Positions 26,776 to 35,697 of a stretch of DNA of 64,000 nucleotides are shown in pieces (the first letter of the stretch is position 1; every line of letters starts with the position of its first letter). Location of the stretch: the NCBI RefSeq assembly GCF_000626635.1, contig NZ_CP007451.1, forward strand, positions 2,666,001 to 2,730,000, given 5' to 3'. The notes under the pieces are model-generated. The model did not search any database. It was not told the origin of the DNA and saw only the letters and a list, made by a program, of their open reading frames with translations. The position numbers and the translations under genes were made by a program. The stretch comes from Draconibacterium orientale (lineage in GTDB: Bacteria > Bacteroidota > Bacteroidia > Bacteroidales > Prolixibacteraceae).

Positions 26776-27990
26776 ATGATAGAAACAGCACCTATTACAG
26801 AAAAAGCGGTTATTGTGGGACTGATCAACCAGGATCAGGATGAACGTCAGGCAAAAGAGTACCTCGACGAGTTGGAGTTTTTGGCCGATACTGCGGGTGC
26901 GCAAGTATTAAAAAAATTCACCCAAAAACTGGATATTCCCAATAAAGCAACTTTTGTTGGCCCGGGAAAACTCGATGAAATAAATCAGTACATAAAGGTT
27001 GTTGAGGCCGATACGGTAATTTTCGACGACGAGCTTACTCCAACGCAATTGCGAAATATTGAACGCGAATTGGAGTGTAAAATCCTCGATCGTACCAACC
27101 TGATTCTCGATATCTTTGCAAAACGGGCAAAAACGGCTCACGCAAAAACACAGGTAGAGTTGGCGCAGTACCAGTATTTGCTGCCGCGATTAACCCGAAT
27201 GTGGACTCACCTCGAGCGTCAGCGCGGAGGTATTGGGATGCGTGGCCCGGGTGAAACGCAGATTGAAACCGACCGCCGTATTATTCTTGATAAAATAAGC
27301 CGATTAAAAACTCAGTTGGTAAAAATCGACAAACAAAAAGCCACCCAGCGCAAAAACCGAGGTAAAATGGTGCGCGTGGCTTTAGTGGGTTATACCAACG
27401 TGGGTAAATCAACCATTATGAATATGATGGCCAAATCGGAAGTGTTTGCCGAGAACAAACTTTTTGCCACACTCGATACTACTGTTCGAAAAGTGGTAAT
27501 CGGGAATCTGCCTTTCTTTTTGGCCGACACCGTTGGTTTTATTCGCAAATTGCCACACGGATTGGTTGAGTCGTTTAAATCAACACTCGACGAGGTGCGC
27601 GAGGCAGATATTTTGCTGCACATTGTTGATATTTCGCACCCGGGTTTTGAAGAGCAGATTGAAACCGTTGACAGCACGCTTGAAGAGATTGGTGCAGGAG
27701 ACAAACCTGCTTTCTACATCTTTAATAAAATTGATGCTTTTACTTACGAGGAAAAAGAAGAGGATGATCTCTCGCCACGAACAAAAGATAATTTTACTCT
27801 TGAAGAATGGAAAGGCTCGTGGATGGCAAAAAGTAATACGCCGGCCTTGTTTATTTCAGCTAAAGAAAAAACGAACATCGAGGAGTTCAAAATCGAATTG
27901 TACGAAAAGGTGAAGGGAATTCATTCGCAACGTTTTCCGTATAACGATTACTTATACGATTCAGACTGGACGCAGGGAATTCAGGAGTGA
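26776..27990 (+). CDS. hflX: GTPase HflX
   Basis: The 404-residue cytoplasmic GTPase binds the 50S ribosomal subunit and splits stalled ribosomes. The N-terminal HflX domain has FVGPGKLDEI and DELTPTQLRNIE. The glycine-rich ERQRGGIGMRGPGETQIETDRR block is at about 147-168. The G domain has GYTNVGKST (G1, about 205-213), DTVGFIRKLPHGLVESFKSTLDEV (G3 region) and NKID (G4). Length and order are normal. The C-terminal region is short, with no extra domain. Confidence 0.97.
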   Translation: MIETAPITEKAVIVGLINQDQDERQAKEYLDELEFLADTAGAQVLKKFTQKLDIPNKATFVGPGKLDEINQYIKVVEADTVIFDDELTPTQLRNIERELECKILDRTNLILDIFAKRAKTAHAKTQVELAQYQYLLPRLTRMWTHLERQRGGIGMRGPGETQIETDRRIILDKISRLKTQLVKIDKQKATQRKNRGKMVRVALVGYTNVGKSTIMNMMAKSEVFAENKLFATLDTTVRKVVIGNLPFFLADTVGFIRKLPHGLVESFKSTLDEVREADILLHIVDISHPGFEEQIETVDSTLEEIGAGDKPAFYIFNKIDAFTYEEKEEDDLSPRTKDNFTLEEWKGSWMAKSNTPALFISAKEKTNIEEFKIELYEKVKGIHSQRFPYNDYLYDSDWTQGIQE

Positions 27991-28073
27991 TCGTGATTAT
28001 TTTATACTACGTACAAAATTGTATATGTAATTTCTGTTGTTTCTCGTGTAATGTAAAGTTTTAAATTACAGGA

Positions 28074-28140
28074 ACGTCATTCGAACTTGTTTCGGAATCG
28101 CTATTTCTTTGCGGATACTGAAATAAATTCGGAATGACGT
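28074..28140. repeat. Imperfect palindromic intergenic repeat
   Basis: About 27-base arms begin and end with ACGTCATTC and GAATGACGT and agree at about 22 of 27 positions, around a short middle. The form resembles common Bacteroidota intergenic palindromes. It lies between hflX (stop 27990) and convergent folK (stop 28256), so it could help end transcription. Nothing else recognisable is present in that 265-bp gap. Confidence 0.65.
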
Positions 28141-28255
28141 AACCACGTTAGATGGTTGACTTAATACTGGTAATTAAGGCAAAATGAGGTAGATGCGCCG
28201 ATGACAGTGGAGTGATTTTCCCAATCCGCAATCAAAAATCGTTAATCGAAATTCA

Positions 28256-28759
28256 TCATTCAGTTTTTTCGTCCATTTCAACTTTTTTAATCACCGATTT
28301 GTCGAGGCAGTTTTCCAGCATTTCAATGCTGGTTAAACGCCGAAGCGGGTGTTTCATTTTCGGGGCAATTTCAACCAGCGGAACCAGTACAAACCGTCGT
28401 TCGTGAATGCGCGGATGAGGAACGATCAGGTCTGGCGACTCCATAAACTCGTCGTTAAAATACAGGATGTCAATATCCATTTCGCGCGACGAGTAGCGTT
28501 CGTTGCCACGTTTTCGGCCAAAATCGGCTTCAATTTCATGGATGCGCCATAAAAGTTCTTCCGCTTCAAGTTTGGTTTCAATAACTAAAACCTGGTTCCA
28601 AAACACATCTTCGCTATGAAAACCCCACGGTGGTGTTTCATAAATCGATGACTTTTCAATTATTTTTCCTAGTTTTATCTCAACTAGTTCAAGGATGCGT
28701 TTAAAATTTTTATGCTTGTCGCCAATATTTCCGCCTATTCCAAGAAACACCTTGTTCAT
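28256..28759 (-). CDS. folK: 2-amino-4-hydroxy-6-hydroxymethyldihydropteridine pyrophosphokinase
   Basis: The 167-residue HPPK enzyme transfers pyrophosphate from ATP to hydroxymethyl-dihydropterin in folate synthesis. Signature blocks are LGIGGNIGDKHKNF, SSIYETPPWG, FWNQVLVIET, the RKRGNERYSSREMDIDILYF metal-binding DxD region and PHPRIHERRFVLVPL. It is the single-domain form, not fused to folP or folB, and of normal length. It is divergent from sppA, 77 bp away. Confidence 0.96.
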   Translation of the reverse strand: MNKVFLGIGGNIGDKHKNFKRILELVEIKLGKIIEKSSIYETPPWGFHSEDVFWNQVLVIETKLEAEELLWRIHEIEADFGRKRGNERYSSREMDIDILYFNDEFMESPDLIVPHPRIHERRFVLVPLVEIAPKMKHPLRRLTSIEMLENCLDKSVIKKVEMDEKTE

Positions 28760-28836
28760 TGTATCTTATATTTGTAATTCCTTGCTTAAAATGGTACTCA
28801 TTCTCTAAACTGGAATATTAATAAAATTACAAAAAT

Positions 28837-30624
28837 ATGAAAGAATTCTTCAAATACGTATTAGCAACCATTGTTGGTTTCCTGGCCATATCGTTAATTG
28901 GTATTTTTCTGATGTTTATCGTTTTTGGGGCAATTATTGCCTCGGCCGATAAAGAAATTACAGTAGCCGACCAATCGATGCTGGTTATCGATCTGAGCAG
29001 AAGTATTGTCGATCGTGCTCCAAATGATCCTTTTGAAGATTTGGAACTACCCGGAATTTTTAGCTCGATAAAAACAATTGGGCTGGATAACATTAGCGAG
29101 TCGTTAAAGAAAGCGGCCAACGATGATCGAATTAAAGGTGTTTACCTGAAACTGTCGGTTACAAATGGCGGTTTTGCCTCGGTTGAAGAGATAAGAAATT
29201 ATTTAATCGCTTTTAAAGACAGTTGCGATAAGCCGATTTACGCCGTTGCCGACCAGATGATGTTGGACCAAAAAGGGTATTATGTGGCCACAGTTGCCGA
29301 TCAAATTGTTTTGCACCCTGAAGTTTTTCTCGATTTTCGTGGCTTGAGCAGCGAACTGATGTTCTACAAAAATGCCCTTGAAAAACTGGGGGTTGAAATG
29401 CAGATTATTCGTGGGCCGAACAATAAATTTAAATCAGCTGTTGAGCCCTTTATGCTGGATAAAATGAGCGAGGCCAACCGCGAGCAGCGACTGGTTTACA
29501 TGAATAGCCTGTGGAATCATATGTTGAAAGGAATTTCGGAAACCCGCAATATTTCGGTTGAAAAACTAAATGCGCTGGCCGATGAAGCACAGACCTACAA
29601 AAAAGCCAATGATATGGTGGCAAACGGGTTGATTGATGCGGCAAAATACCGCGACGAAGTGCTTGACGATATGCGCGAAATTACCGGCATTGAGGGAACA
29701 GAAGCAATTCCGGTGGTGAGCGTGAAAGACTATGTTAAAGTTCCGGTAAAAGGACAAAGCAAAAAGTACAGCCGAAATAAAGTTGCGGTTATTTATGCCA
29801 GTGGCGAGATAGGAACTTCTGTAAGTGCCGACGAAGGAATTAGCGGCGATAAACTGGGTAAAGAAATTCGTAAAGTACGCCAGGATAGTTCGTATAAAGC
29901 GATTGTGTTGCGTGTTAATTCTCCCGGCGGTGCCGTGTTCGATTCAGAAACCATTTGGCGCGAAGTGAAACTGGCTGCCGAAGAAAAAACATTGGTAGTT
30001 TCGTTTGGCGATGTGGCAGCATCGGGTGGTTATTATATTTCGTGCCCGGCCGATAAAATTGTTGCCAGCCCGAATACAATCACCGGCTCGATCGGTATTT
30101 TTGGTCAGGTTCCAAACTTTGGCGAACTGATGAACGACAAACTTGGAATTACTACCGATGCTGTTGGCACCAACGAACATTCGAACTTTGTTTCGTTAAT
30201 GCGCCCAATGACTCCGTACGAAAAGCAACGAATGACAAATTATATTTCAATTGGTTACGATACTTTCCTTTCGCATGTTGCCGATGGCCGGGGCATGACC
30301 AAAGAGGATGTGGATAACATTGGACAGGGCCGTGTTTGGAGTGGCGAAAATGCTAAGGAAATTGGTTTGATCGATGAGTTCGGTGGTTTGGAAGACGCCA
30401 TAAAACTGGCTGTTGAAATGGAAGGATTGGAAGATTATCGTACCGTTTCACTACCTGCATTATCCAATCCGTTTGAAGAAATGTTTAAGCTGGGCGGAAA
30501 CGTAAAAGTACGCATTCTAAAAAGCGAATTGGGTGAGAAATACCGCTATTATGAGCACCTGAAAAAAGCTTCGGAAATGAATGGTATTTACGCTCGTATG
30601 CCTTACGATATTTATCTGAATTAA
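28837..30624 (+). CDS. sppA: Signal peptide peptidase SppA, long (67K-type) form
   Basis: The 595-residue inner-membrane serine protease of family S49 has an N-terminal anchor at about 9-33 and two tandem S49 domains. The Ser/Lys dyad is visible: Lys199 in FKSAVEPF and Ser396 in GDVAASGGYYIS, matching the E. coli long-form arrangement. VNSPGGAVFDSE and TGSIGIFG are further conserved blocks. It clears cleaved signal peptides. It ends at a terminator and does not look co-transcribed with folK. Confidence 0.96.
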   Translation: MKEFFKYVLATIVGFLAISLIGIFLMFIVFGAIIASADKEITVADQSMLVIDLSRSIVDRAPNDPFEDLELPGIFSSIKTIGLDNISESLKKAANDDRIKGVYLKLSVTNGGFASVEEIRNYLIAFKDSCDKPIYAVADQMMLDQKGYYVATVADQIVLHPEVFLDFRGLSSELMFYKNALEKLGVEMQIIRGPNNKFKSAVEPFMLDKMSEANREQRLVYMNSLWNHMLKGISETRNISVEKLNALADEAQTYKKANDMVANGLIDAAKYRDEVLDDMREITGIEGTEAIPVVSVKDYVKVPVKGQSKKYSRNKVAVIYASGEIGTSVSADEGISGDKLGKEIRKVRQDSSYKAIVLRVNSPGGAVFDSETIWREVKLAAEEKTLVVSFGDVAASGGYYISCPADKIVASPNTITGSIGIFGQVPNFGELMNDKLGITTDAVGTNEHSNFVSLMRPMTPYEKQRMTNYISIGYDTFLSHVADGRGMTKEDVDNIGQGRVWSGENAKEIGLIDEFGGLEDAIKLAVEMEGLEDYRTVSLPALSNPFEEMFKLGGNVKVRILKSELGEKYRYYEHLKKASEMNGIYARMPYDIYLN

Positions 30625-30645
30625 GATTTTATAGCAATAAAATTG

Positions 30646-30680
30646 AAGGATGTGTCATTATTTATGGTGCATCCTTTTTT
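30646..30680 (+). terminator. Rho-independent terminator after sppA
   Basis: AAGGATG pairs with CATCCTT; the stem extends to 13 pairs with three G-U wobbles and is followed by six T residues. TATCTTAG at 30683-30690 may be the -7 box of the following lpxK gene. Confidence 0.8.
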
Positions 30681-30712
30681 ATTATCTTAGCCACCTATTT
30701 TGAATAACATTT

Positions 30713-31819
30713 ATGATAAAAATTTTGTTATATCCGTTGTCCTGGTTGTACGGAATTGTTGTTTTTCTGCGTAACCGCGCCTACGATCTTAAAATATTCA
30801 ACTCAAGGGAGTTTGATGTGCCCGTAATTTCAATCGGGAATATTACTGTTGGAGGAACCGGAAAAACGCCACATGTTGAGTACCTGGTAAGTTTATTAAA
30901 AGAAAAGTACGAGGTGGCTACCTTAAGCCGGGGCTACAAACGTAAAACAAAAGGTTTTCGTTTGGTTGAAACTGATTCAACAGCGCAGGAAGTGGGCGAC
31001 GAGCCGCTGCAAATAAAGAATAAATTTCCGGAGGCTACTGTTTCGGTATGCGAAAACCGTGTTTCGGGTGTGGAAAAACTGCTCGAAGCCAATAACGAGA
31101 AAACACCGGATGTGGTGTTGCTCGACGATGCTTTTCAGCACCGAAGGATTACCCCGGGGATAAACATTTTGCTTATCGATTACAATCGTCAGATAAAAAA
31201 CGATTCGTTGCTGCCGCTTGGTCGGTTGCGCGAAGGTGCTTCGCAAATGCGCCGGGCCAATATTATCCTGTTTACCAAATGCCCCGAAGAGGTAACGCCA
31301 ATAATGCGCCGGATCTTGGGGAATGATGTAAACCTGTTGCCTTATCAGAGTTTGTATTTTACGCGCCTGGTTTATGGTACTTTGCAGCCCGTGTTTGATG
31401 CGCCAGAAATTGATGAAGCAAGTTATAAAGACGTAGCCTGCCACATGTTGGTGGTTACCGGAATTGCCTGGCCAAAACAAATGCATTCCTTTATTCGTAA
31501 GATGGGAACAAATATGGAAACATTAACTTTTCCCGATCATCATTCCTACAGTATAGCCGATATTCGCGAGATTGAGAAGAAATTTAGTGAAATAAAATCA
31601 GAAAGAAAGTTAATTGTTACAACCGAAAAGGATGCTATGCGTTTTAAAGACATCGGCGAGCTAAGTGATGAGTTGAAAAAAGCCATGTATTATCTGCCGG
31701 TAAAAATTGATTTCCTTGAAGAAGAAAAAAAATCGTTTAACAAGAAGATATTAAATTATGTTGGAGAAAATAAAAGCAACCGCGAGCTTCATAAAAGAAA
31801 GAATTCAGGCAAGTCCTGA
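30713..31819 (+). CDS. lpxK: Tetraacyldisaccharide 4'-kinase
   Basis: The 368-residue lipid A enzyme phosphorylates the 4' position of the tetraacyldisaccharide at the inner face of the inner membrane. It has an N-terminal amphipathic/membrane segment (LSWLYGIVVFLRN), the P-loop-like ISIGNITVGGTGKTPHVEYL, LSRGYKRKTKG, DEPLQI and VVLLDDAFQHRRI. The last 62 bp overlap the start of the next gene in another frame. Confidence 0.96.
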   Translation: MIKILLYPLSWLYGIVVFLRNRAYDLKIFNSREFDVPVISIGNITVGGTGKTPHVEYLVSLLKEKYEVATLSRGYKRKTKGFRLVETDSTAQEVGDEPLQIKNKFPEATVSVCENRVSGVEKLLEANNEKTPDVVLLDDAFQHRRITPGINILLIDYNRQIKNDSLLPLGRLREGASQMRRANIILFTKCPEEVTPIMRRILGNDVNLLPYQSLYFTRLVYGTLQPVFDAPEIDEASYKDVACHMLVVTGIAWPKQMHSFIRKMGTNMETLTFPDHHSYSIADIREIEKKFSEIKSERKLIVTTEKDAMRFKDIGELSDELKKAMYYLPVKIDFLEEEKKSFNKKILNYVGENKSNRELHKRKNSGKS

Positions 31820-32570
31820 GGTAGGAATTATTTTGGGAACCGGTCTTGGCGGGTTGGTAAACGAAATCGAGATTATCGATTCAATTCCGTACACCGAAAT
31901 TCCAAACTTCCCGGTATCAACCGTCGATGGCCATGCCGGACGATTGATATACGGGAAACTGGGCGATAAGGAAATTCTGGCCATGCAGGGCCGCTTTCAT
32001 TATTACGAAGGTTACGACATGAAAGAAGTAACTTTTCCGGTGCGTGTGATGAAGTTTATGGGCGTAACTAACCTATTTGTATCGAACGCCAGTGGTGGTT
32101 TAAATCCCGATTGGCATGTTGGCGAAATTGTGCTGATTACCGATCATATTAACTTTTTCCCCGAGCATCCTCTGCGCGGAAAAAACAATAACGAACTCGG
32201 CCCGCGTTTCCCCGATATGAGCAAGCCGTATAGCCAACGCCTGCGCAACAAAGCCAAACTGATTGCGCTGCAAAATAATATCGATGTAAAAGAAGGTGTT
32301 TACGTTGGCGTATCAGGACCGACTTTCGAAACGCCTGCCGAATACAAGATGTTCCGCATTTTAGGTGGCGATATTGTGGGCATGTCAACCGTGCCCGAAG
32401 TAATTGTGGCCCGCCACATGGGTATGCGCGTTTTCGGAATTTCGATTGTTACCGACAGCGGCGTTCCCGGCGAGATTGTAGAAATTTCGCATGAAGAAGT
32501 TCAGGAGGTTGCCATGAAAGCCGAACCTAAAATGACGCTTATTATGCGCGACCTGATTAAAAGTATTTAG
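31758..32570 (+). CDS. punA: Purine nucleoside phosphorylase
   Basis: The 270-residue trimeric PNP-type enzyme phosphorolyses inosine and guanosine. Blocks are IILGTGLGGLV, the phosphate-binding and substrate loops MQGRFHYYEGYD and VSNASGGLNP, the purine-site loop GPTFETPAEYKM and MSTVPEVIVARHMGM. The start at 31758 lies inside the 3' end of lpxK (62-bp overlap). It is kept because the family begins with a helix like LEKIKATASFI. Translational coupling to lpxK is likely. Confidence 0.95.
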   Translation: MLEKIKATASFIKERIQASPEVGIILGTGLGGLVNEIEIIDSIPYTEIPNFPVSTVDGHAGRLIYGKLGDKEILAMQGRFHYYEGYDMKEVTFPVRVMKFMGVTNLFVSNASGGLNPDWHVGEIVLITDHINFFPEHPLRGKNNNELGPRFPDMSKPYSQRLRNKAKLIALQNNIDVKEGVYVGVSGPTFETPAEYKMFRILGGDIVGMSTVPEVIVARHMGMRVFGISIVTDSGVPGEIVEISHEEVQEVAMKAEPKMTLIMRDLIKSI

Positions 32571-32616
32571 TAAATTTGGGTGATGTAGAACGCCGATAAC
32601 CGGAAAACCAATAATT

Positions 32617-33561
32617 ATGAAGCATTCCGTTTTATTTCTTTCAATCGTATTGTTGCTGTTTAGCTGTTCAGAACCAAAAACAAAACAAGCTGAATTAGTG
32701 CTGGATACACAATCAACTCTTGGCGAAGGTTCGATCTGGAATTATAAAAGCGGCGAATTGATGTGGGTTGATATTAAAAAGGAAATCCTGAACGTTTACA
32801 ATCCGGCCACGGGTTACAACAAGGAAATGTTTACGGGGCAAATGATTGGTACGGTAGTGCCCACAGAAAGTGGCAATGCGCTGGTTGCCCTGCAAAACGG
32901 AATTTATCATTTTAATATGGAAACCGGGGCGAAAAAATTGTTGGTTGATCCCGAAGCTGATTTGCCCGATAACCGTTTTAACGACGGGAAATGCGATCCT
33001 TCAGGGCGTTTTTGGGCAGGCACTATAAGCCTGAGTGGCGACAAGGAAGTGGCTGCTTTGTACCGTTTCGATCCGGATACAACCATTCATAAAATGGTGG
33101 ATAAGGTGAGCATTTCGAATGGTATTGTTTGGTCGGCCGATAAAACAAAAATGTACTACATCGATACGCCTACACAAAAAGTTATGGCTTACGATTACGA
33201 CGATGCCACGGGCGAAATTTCAAACCCGGAGGTGGCCGTAAATGTGCCCTCGGAATTGGGTTCGCCCGATGGAATGACCATCGACGAAAACGATAACCTG
33301 TGGGTGGCTTTGTGGGGCGGTTCGGCAGTTGGCTGCTGGAATCCTGCTTCCGGCGAGCTGATCGATAAAATTGAAGTACCTGCCAAAAACATTACCTCGT
33401 GTGCTTTTGGCGACGAAGATATGGGAACGCTCTATATCACTTCGGCAAGGGAAGCTACCAGTAAAGAGGAACTGGAGAAATGGCCACATGCCGGAGGCGT
33501 TTTTAAATACCGTCCGGGAGTAAAAGGTGTGCAGGCTTTCTTTTTCAACGATGTAAACTAG
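32617..33561 (+). CDS. SMP-30/gluconolactonase/LRE-family lipoprotein
   Basis: The 314-residue protein has a lipobox (LLLFSC, Cys17) and a six-bladed SMP-30 propeller. STLGEGSIWNYKSGELMWVDI supplies the metal-binding Glu, NRFNDGKCDPSGRFWAGT the second site, SNGIVWSADKTKMYYIDTPTQKVMAYDYD the third, and SPDGMTIDENDNLWVAL the fourth. Relatives hydrolyse sugar lactones. The exported form is common in Bacteroidota, with substrate unknown. It is 6 bp upstream of prsW. Confidence 0.9.
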   Translation: MKHSVLFLSIVLLLFSCSEPKTKQAELVLDTQSTLGEGSIWNYKSGELMWVDIKKEILNVYNPATGYNKEMFTGQMIGTVVPTESGNALVALQNGIYHFNMETGAKKLLVDPEADLPDNRFNDGKCDPSGRFWAGTISLSGDKEVAALYRFDPDTTIHKMVDKVSISNGIVWSADKTKMYYIDTPTQKVMAYDYDDATGEISNPEVAVNVPSELGSPDGMTIDENDNLWVALWGGSAVGCWNPASGELIDKIEVPAKNITSCAFGDEDMGTLYITSAREATSKEELEKWPHAGGVFKYRPGVKGVQAFFFNDVN

Positions 33562-33567
33562 CAAGCT

Positions 33568-34275
33568 ATGAATCTCCTGGTACTTTCGCTGGCTCCTGTG
33601 GTTGTTATTGCGGCTTATATTTATTTTCGCGACAAATATGAAAAAGAACCCTTGCGTTTGTTGCTGTTTGCGCTGCTTGTAGGAGGATTAACCGTAATTC
33701 CCATATTATTTCTCGAACGTTTTTTAGACCGCTTTACGGTGTTGTTTCCGTGGTTGTTTGCCGCGGCATGGAAAGCATTTGCCGTTGCCGCTTTTTCGGA
33801 AGAGCTGTTTAAATACCTGGCGTTGTATCTCCTGATCTGGAAGAGCCCGGAGTTCAATGAAAAGTTCGACGGAATTGTTTATGCCGTTTATGTTTCGCTG
33901 GGATTTGCCGCCGTTGAGAATATACTTTACGTAATGGATGGCGGATTGAGTACCGGAATTATGCGGGCAATAACTGCTGTACCGGCTCATGCTATTTTTG
34001 GAATTACAATGGGCTTTTATTTTGGGCTGGCAAAGTTTTACGAAAAACAACGCCAAAGCCTGAAACAAAAGGCGCTGCTGTTTCCCATCCTGCTGCATGG
34101 TATTTACGATTTTATCCTTTTTACTGAAATTGGCTGGTTAACCATTGTTTTTGTGGGCTTTGTGGTTTACCTCTACATTTCGGGATTAAAGCGTTTGCGC
34201 GAATTGTCGAGGCAGTCTATATACAACACCGACTACGATTTGTTAAATGAAAAACTGAGCAATACCAAACCATGA
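33568..34275 (+). CDS. PrsW-family intramembrane metalloprotease
   Basis: The 235-residue polytopic membrane protein has about seven hydrophobic segments. The family motifs are FSEELFKYLALY (EExxK-type metal/catalytic motif, about 72-83), GFAAVENILY, PAHAIFGITMGF and the C-terminal LLHGIYDFILF with a conserved His. PrsW in Bacillus cleaves an anti-sigma factor; the substrate here is unknown. It overlaps the following gene by 4 bp (ATGA), which implies coupling. Confidence 0.9.
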   Translation: MNLLVLSLAPVVVIAAYIYFRDKYEKEPLRLLLFALLVGGLTVIPILFLERFLDRFTVLFPWLFAAAWKAFAVAAFSEELFKYLALYLLIWKSPEFNEKFDGIVYAVYVSLGFAAVENILYVMDGGLSTGIMRAITAVPAHAIFGITMGFYFGLAKFYEKQRQSLKQKALLFPILLHGIYDFILFTEIGWLTIVFVGFVVYLYISGLKRLRELSRQSIYNTDYDLLNEKLSNTKP

Positions 34276-35216
34276 ATATTCCGAATTATTCCGACGTTGA
34301 GCGAGCACACAAAATCGTACAAAAATACGCACACCGAACACCGGTTTTATCATCGGTGAGTATCAATCAAATTGTTGGTGTCGAACTGTTTTTTAAGTGT
34401 GAGAACCTGCAAAAGGTTGGAGCTTTTAAATTTCGTGGGGCGTGTAATGCCGTATTTTCGTTAAGTGAGGAAGAGGCACAAAAAGGAGTGGCAACACACT
34501 CTTCGGGAAATCATGCGGCAGCACTGGCGCTGGCAGCGCGAATGCGTGGAATAGCAGCACATATTGTAATGCCCGAAAACTCACCCGAGATAAAAAAGAA
34601 AGCCGTTGCCGGTTATGGCGCGAAAATTACCTTTTGCCAGCCTACCTTGCAGGCGCGCGAAAGTACGCTGGCGCAAGTGATTGAAGAAACCGGCGCTACC
34701 GAAATTCATCCCTACAATAATTTTTATGTAATTGCCGGGCAGGGAACAGCGGCTAAAGAATTAATTGAAGACCAGGGCGAATTTGATGTGATGATGGCGC
34801 CCGTTGGTGGGGGAGGTTTGTTAAGCGGAACAGCTATTTCATCCAAACATTTGCTGCCTGGCTGTAAAGTAATGGCAGCCGAACCTGCCGGAGCAGATGA
34901 TGCTTATCGTTCGTTTCATTCTAAAAAGTGGGTACCTTCAGAAAATCCGAAAACGATTGCCGATGGTCTTTTGACTTCTTTAGGAGAAAGAAACTTTGCA
35001 ATCATACTGGAAAAAGTAGATGATATCGTAACCGTTTCGGAAGAAAGTATAGTGGGAGCTATGCGTATGATCTGGGAGCGTATGAAAATTATTATCGAAC
35101 CATCATCTGCAGTGCCGCTGGCTGCTATCCTTGAAAAGAAAGTGGATGTGCAGGGCAAAAAAGTGGGTATTATTCTTTCGGGTGGTAACCTGGATTTAGG
35201 GAAGCTGCCGTTTTAG
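34272..35216 (+). CDS. Threonine/serine dehydratase-like PLP enzyme (fold type II)
   Basis: The 314-residue enzyme has the PLP lysine in KVGAFKFRGACNA (Lys53), SSGNHAAALALAA, the phosphate-binding APVGGGGLLSG and the closing SGGNLDLGKLPF. It lacks the ACT regulatory domain of biosynthetic IlvA. It therefore resembles catabolic threonine dehydratase or serine racemase. Most relatives have SSGNHAQ; here Gln is replaced by Ala. It overlaps prsW by 4 bp. Its last 19 codons are repeated at 37822-37877 with only synonymous changes. Confidence 0.9.
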   Translation: MNIPNYSDVERAHKIVQKYAHRTPVLSSVSINQIVGVELFFKCENLQKVGAFKFRGACNAVFSLSEEEAQKGVATHSSGNHAAALALAARMRGIAAHIVMPENSPEIKKKAVAGYGAKITFCQPTLQARESTLAQVIEETGATEIHPYNNFYVIAGQGTAAKELIEDQGEFDVMMAPVGGGGLLSGTAISSKHLLPGCKVMAAEPAGADDAYRSFHSKKWVPSENPKTIADGLLTSLGERNFAIILEKVDDIVTVSEESIVGAMRMIWERMKIIIEPSSAVPLAAILEKKVDVQGKKVGIILSGGNLDLGKLPF

Positions 35217-35232
35217 TCGTTGATGGTCTCAC
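35161..35232 (+). repeat. Duplicated gene 3' end, copy A (functional gene end)
   Basis: The last codons of the dehydratase-like gene plus 16 noncoding bases match 37822-37893 at 65 of 72 positions. The four mismatches inside the coding part are all synonymous third-base changes (ATT/ATC, TCG/TCC, GGT/GGC, GGT/GGA). The pair bounds a 2.66-kb segment that contains the IS element and small lipoprotein genes. Confidence 0.85.
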
Positions 35233-35697
35233 CCTGCGATAAGGCAAAAGTTGAAAGGCAAAAGGTAAAAGTTCTGAGCAATGAGTTTGGACTATCAAGT
35301 ATATCCCGCAACGAATATCCAATAAGCAATTTCGAATAACCAATATCCAACGATCCAGTATCTGGAATCTGATGATCGGAATGTTCAGTATTCCGCGTCC
35401 CGCATAGAATAACCAATGACAAACAAATCTGTTACTAAACATAAGCCTAAAAACTTGTTTAAACGCAACCCTTTTTTACCTTTAAGCATCTTAAATCCAT
35501 AAACATCAAAATAAAACCAATCATGAATACCTCGTAAAACTCAAAAAAACAAACCGTTTGTACAGTAAACCACCCACACTGCCGCAAACTCCAGGTTGTC
35601 AAAGCAACAGAACCCGAACTTTTTAATGCGCTCTTTTTCGGTTCTTAATCCTAAAGAACCTATTTAAGTACTCTGTACTTTATTCAAGTTATACAAT
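35233..35697. other. Intergenic stretch, low-complexity repeats, no gene
   Basis: The first part is a run of AAAGGCA/AAAGGTA-like units (similar to 37992-38016). It is followed by ATCCAATA/AACCAATATCC-like short direct repeats up to about 35420. The remainder is AT-rich without a credible open frame. It may hold the original promoter of the lipoprotein gene at 37120, now displaced by the IS. Confidence 0.6.

Noticed and set aside
35233-35697. Integrase or excisionase gene within the duplicated-end segment
   Set aside because: No open frame of suitable size or motif was found; only IS transposase and small exported proteins lie between the two copies.
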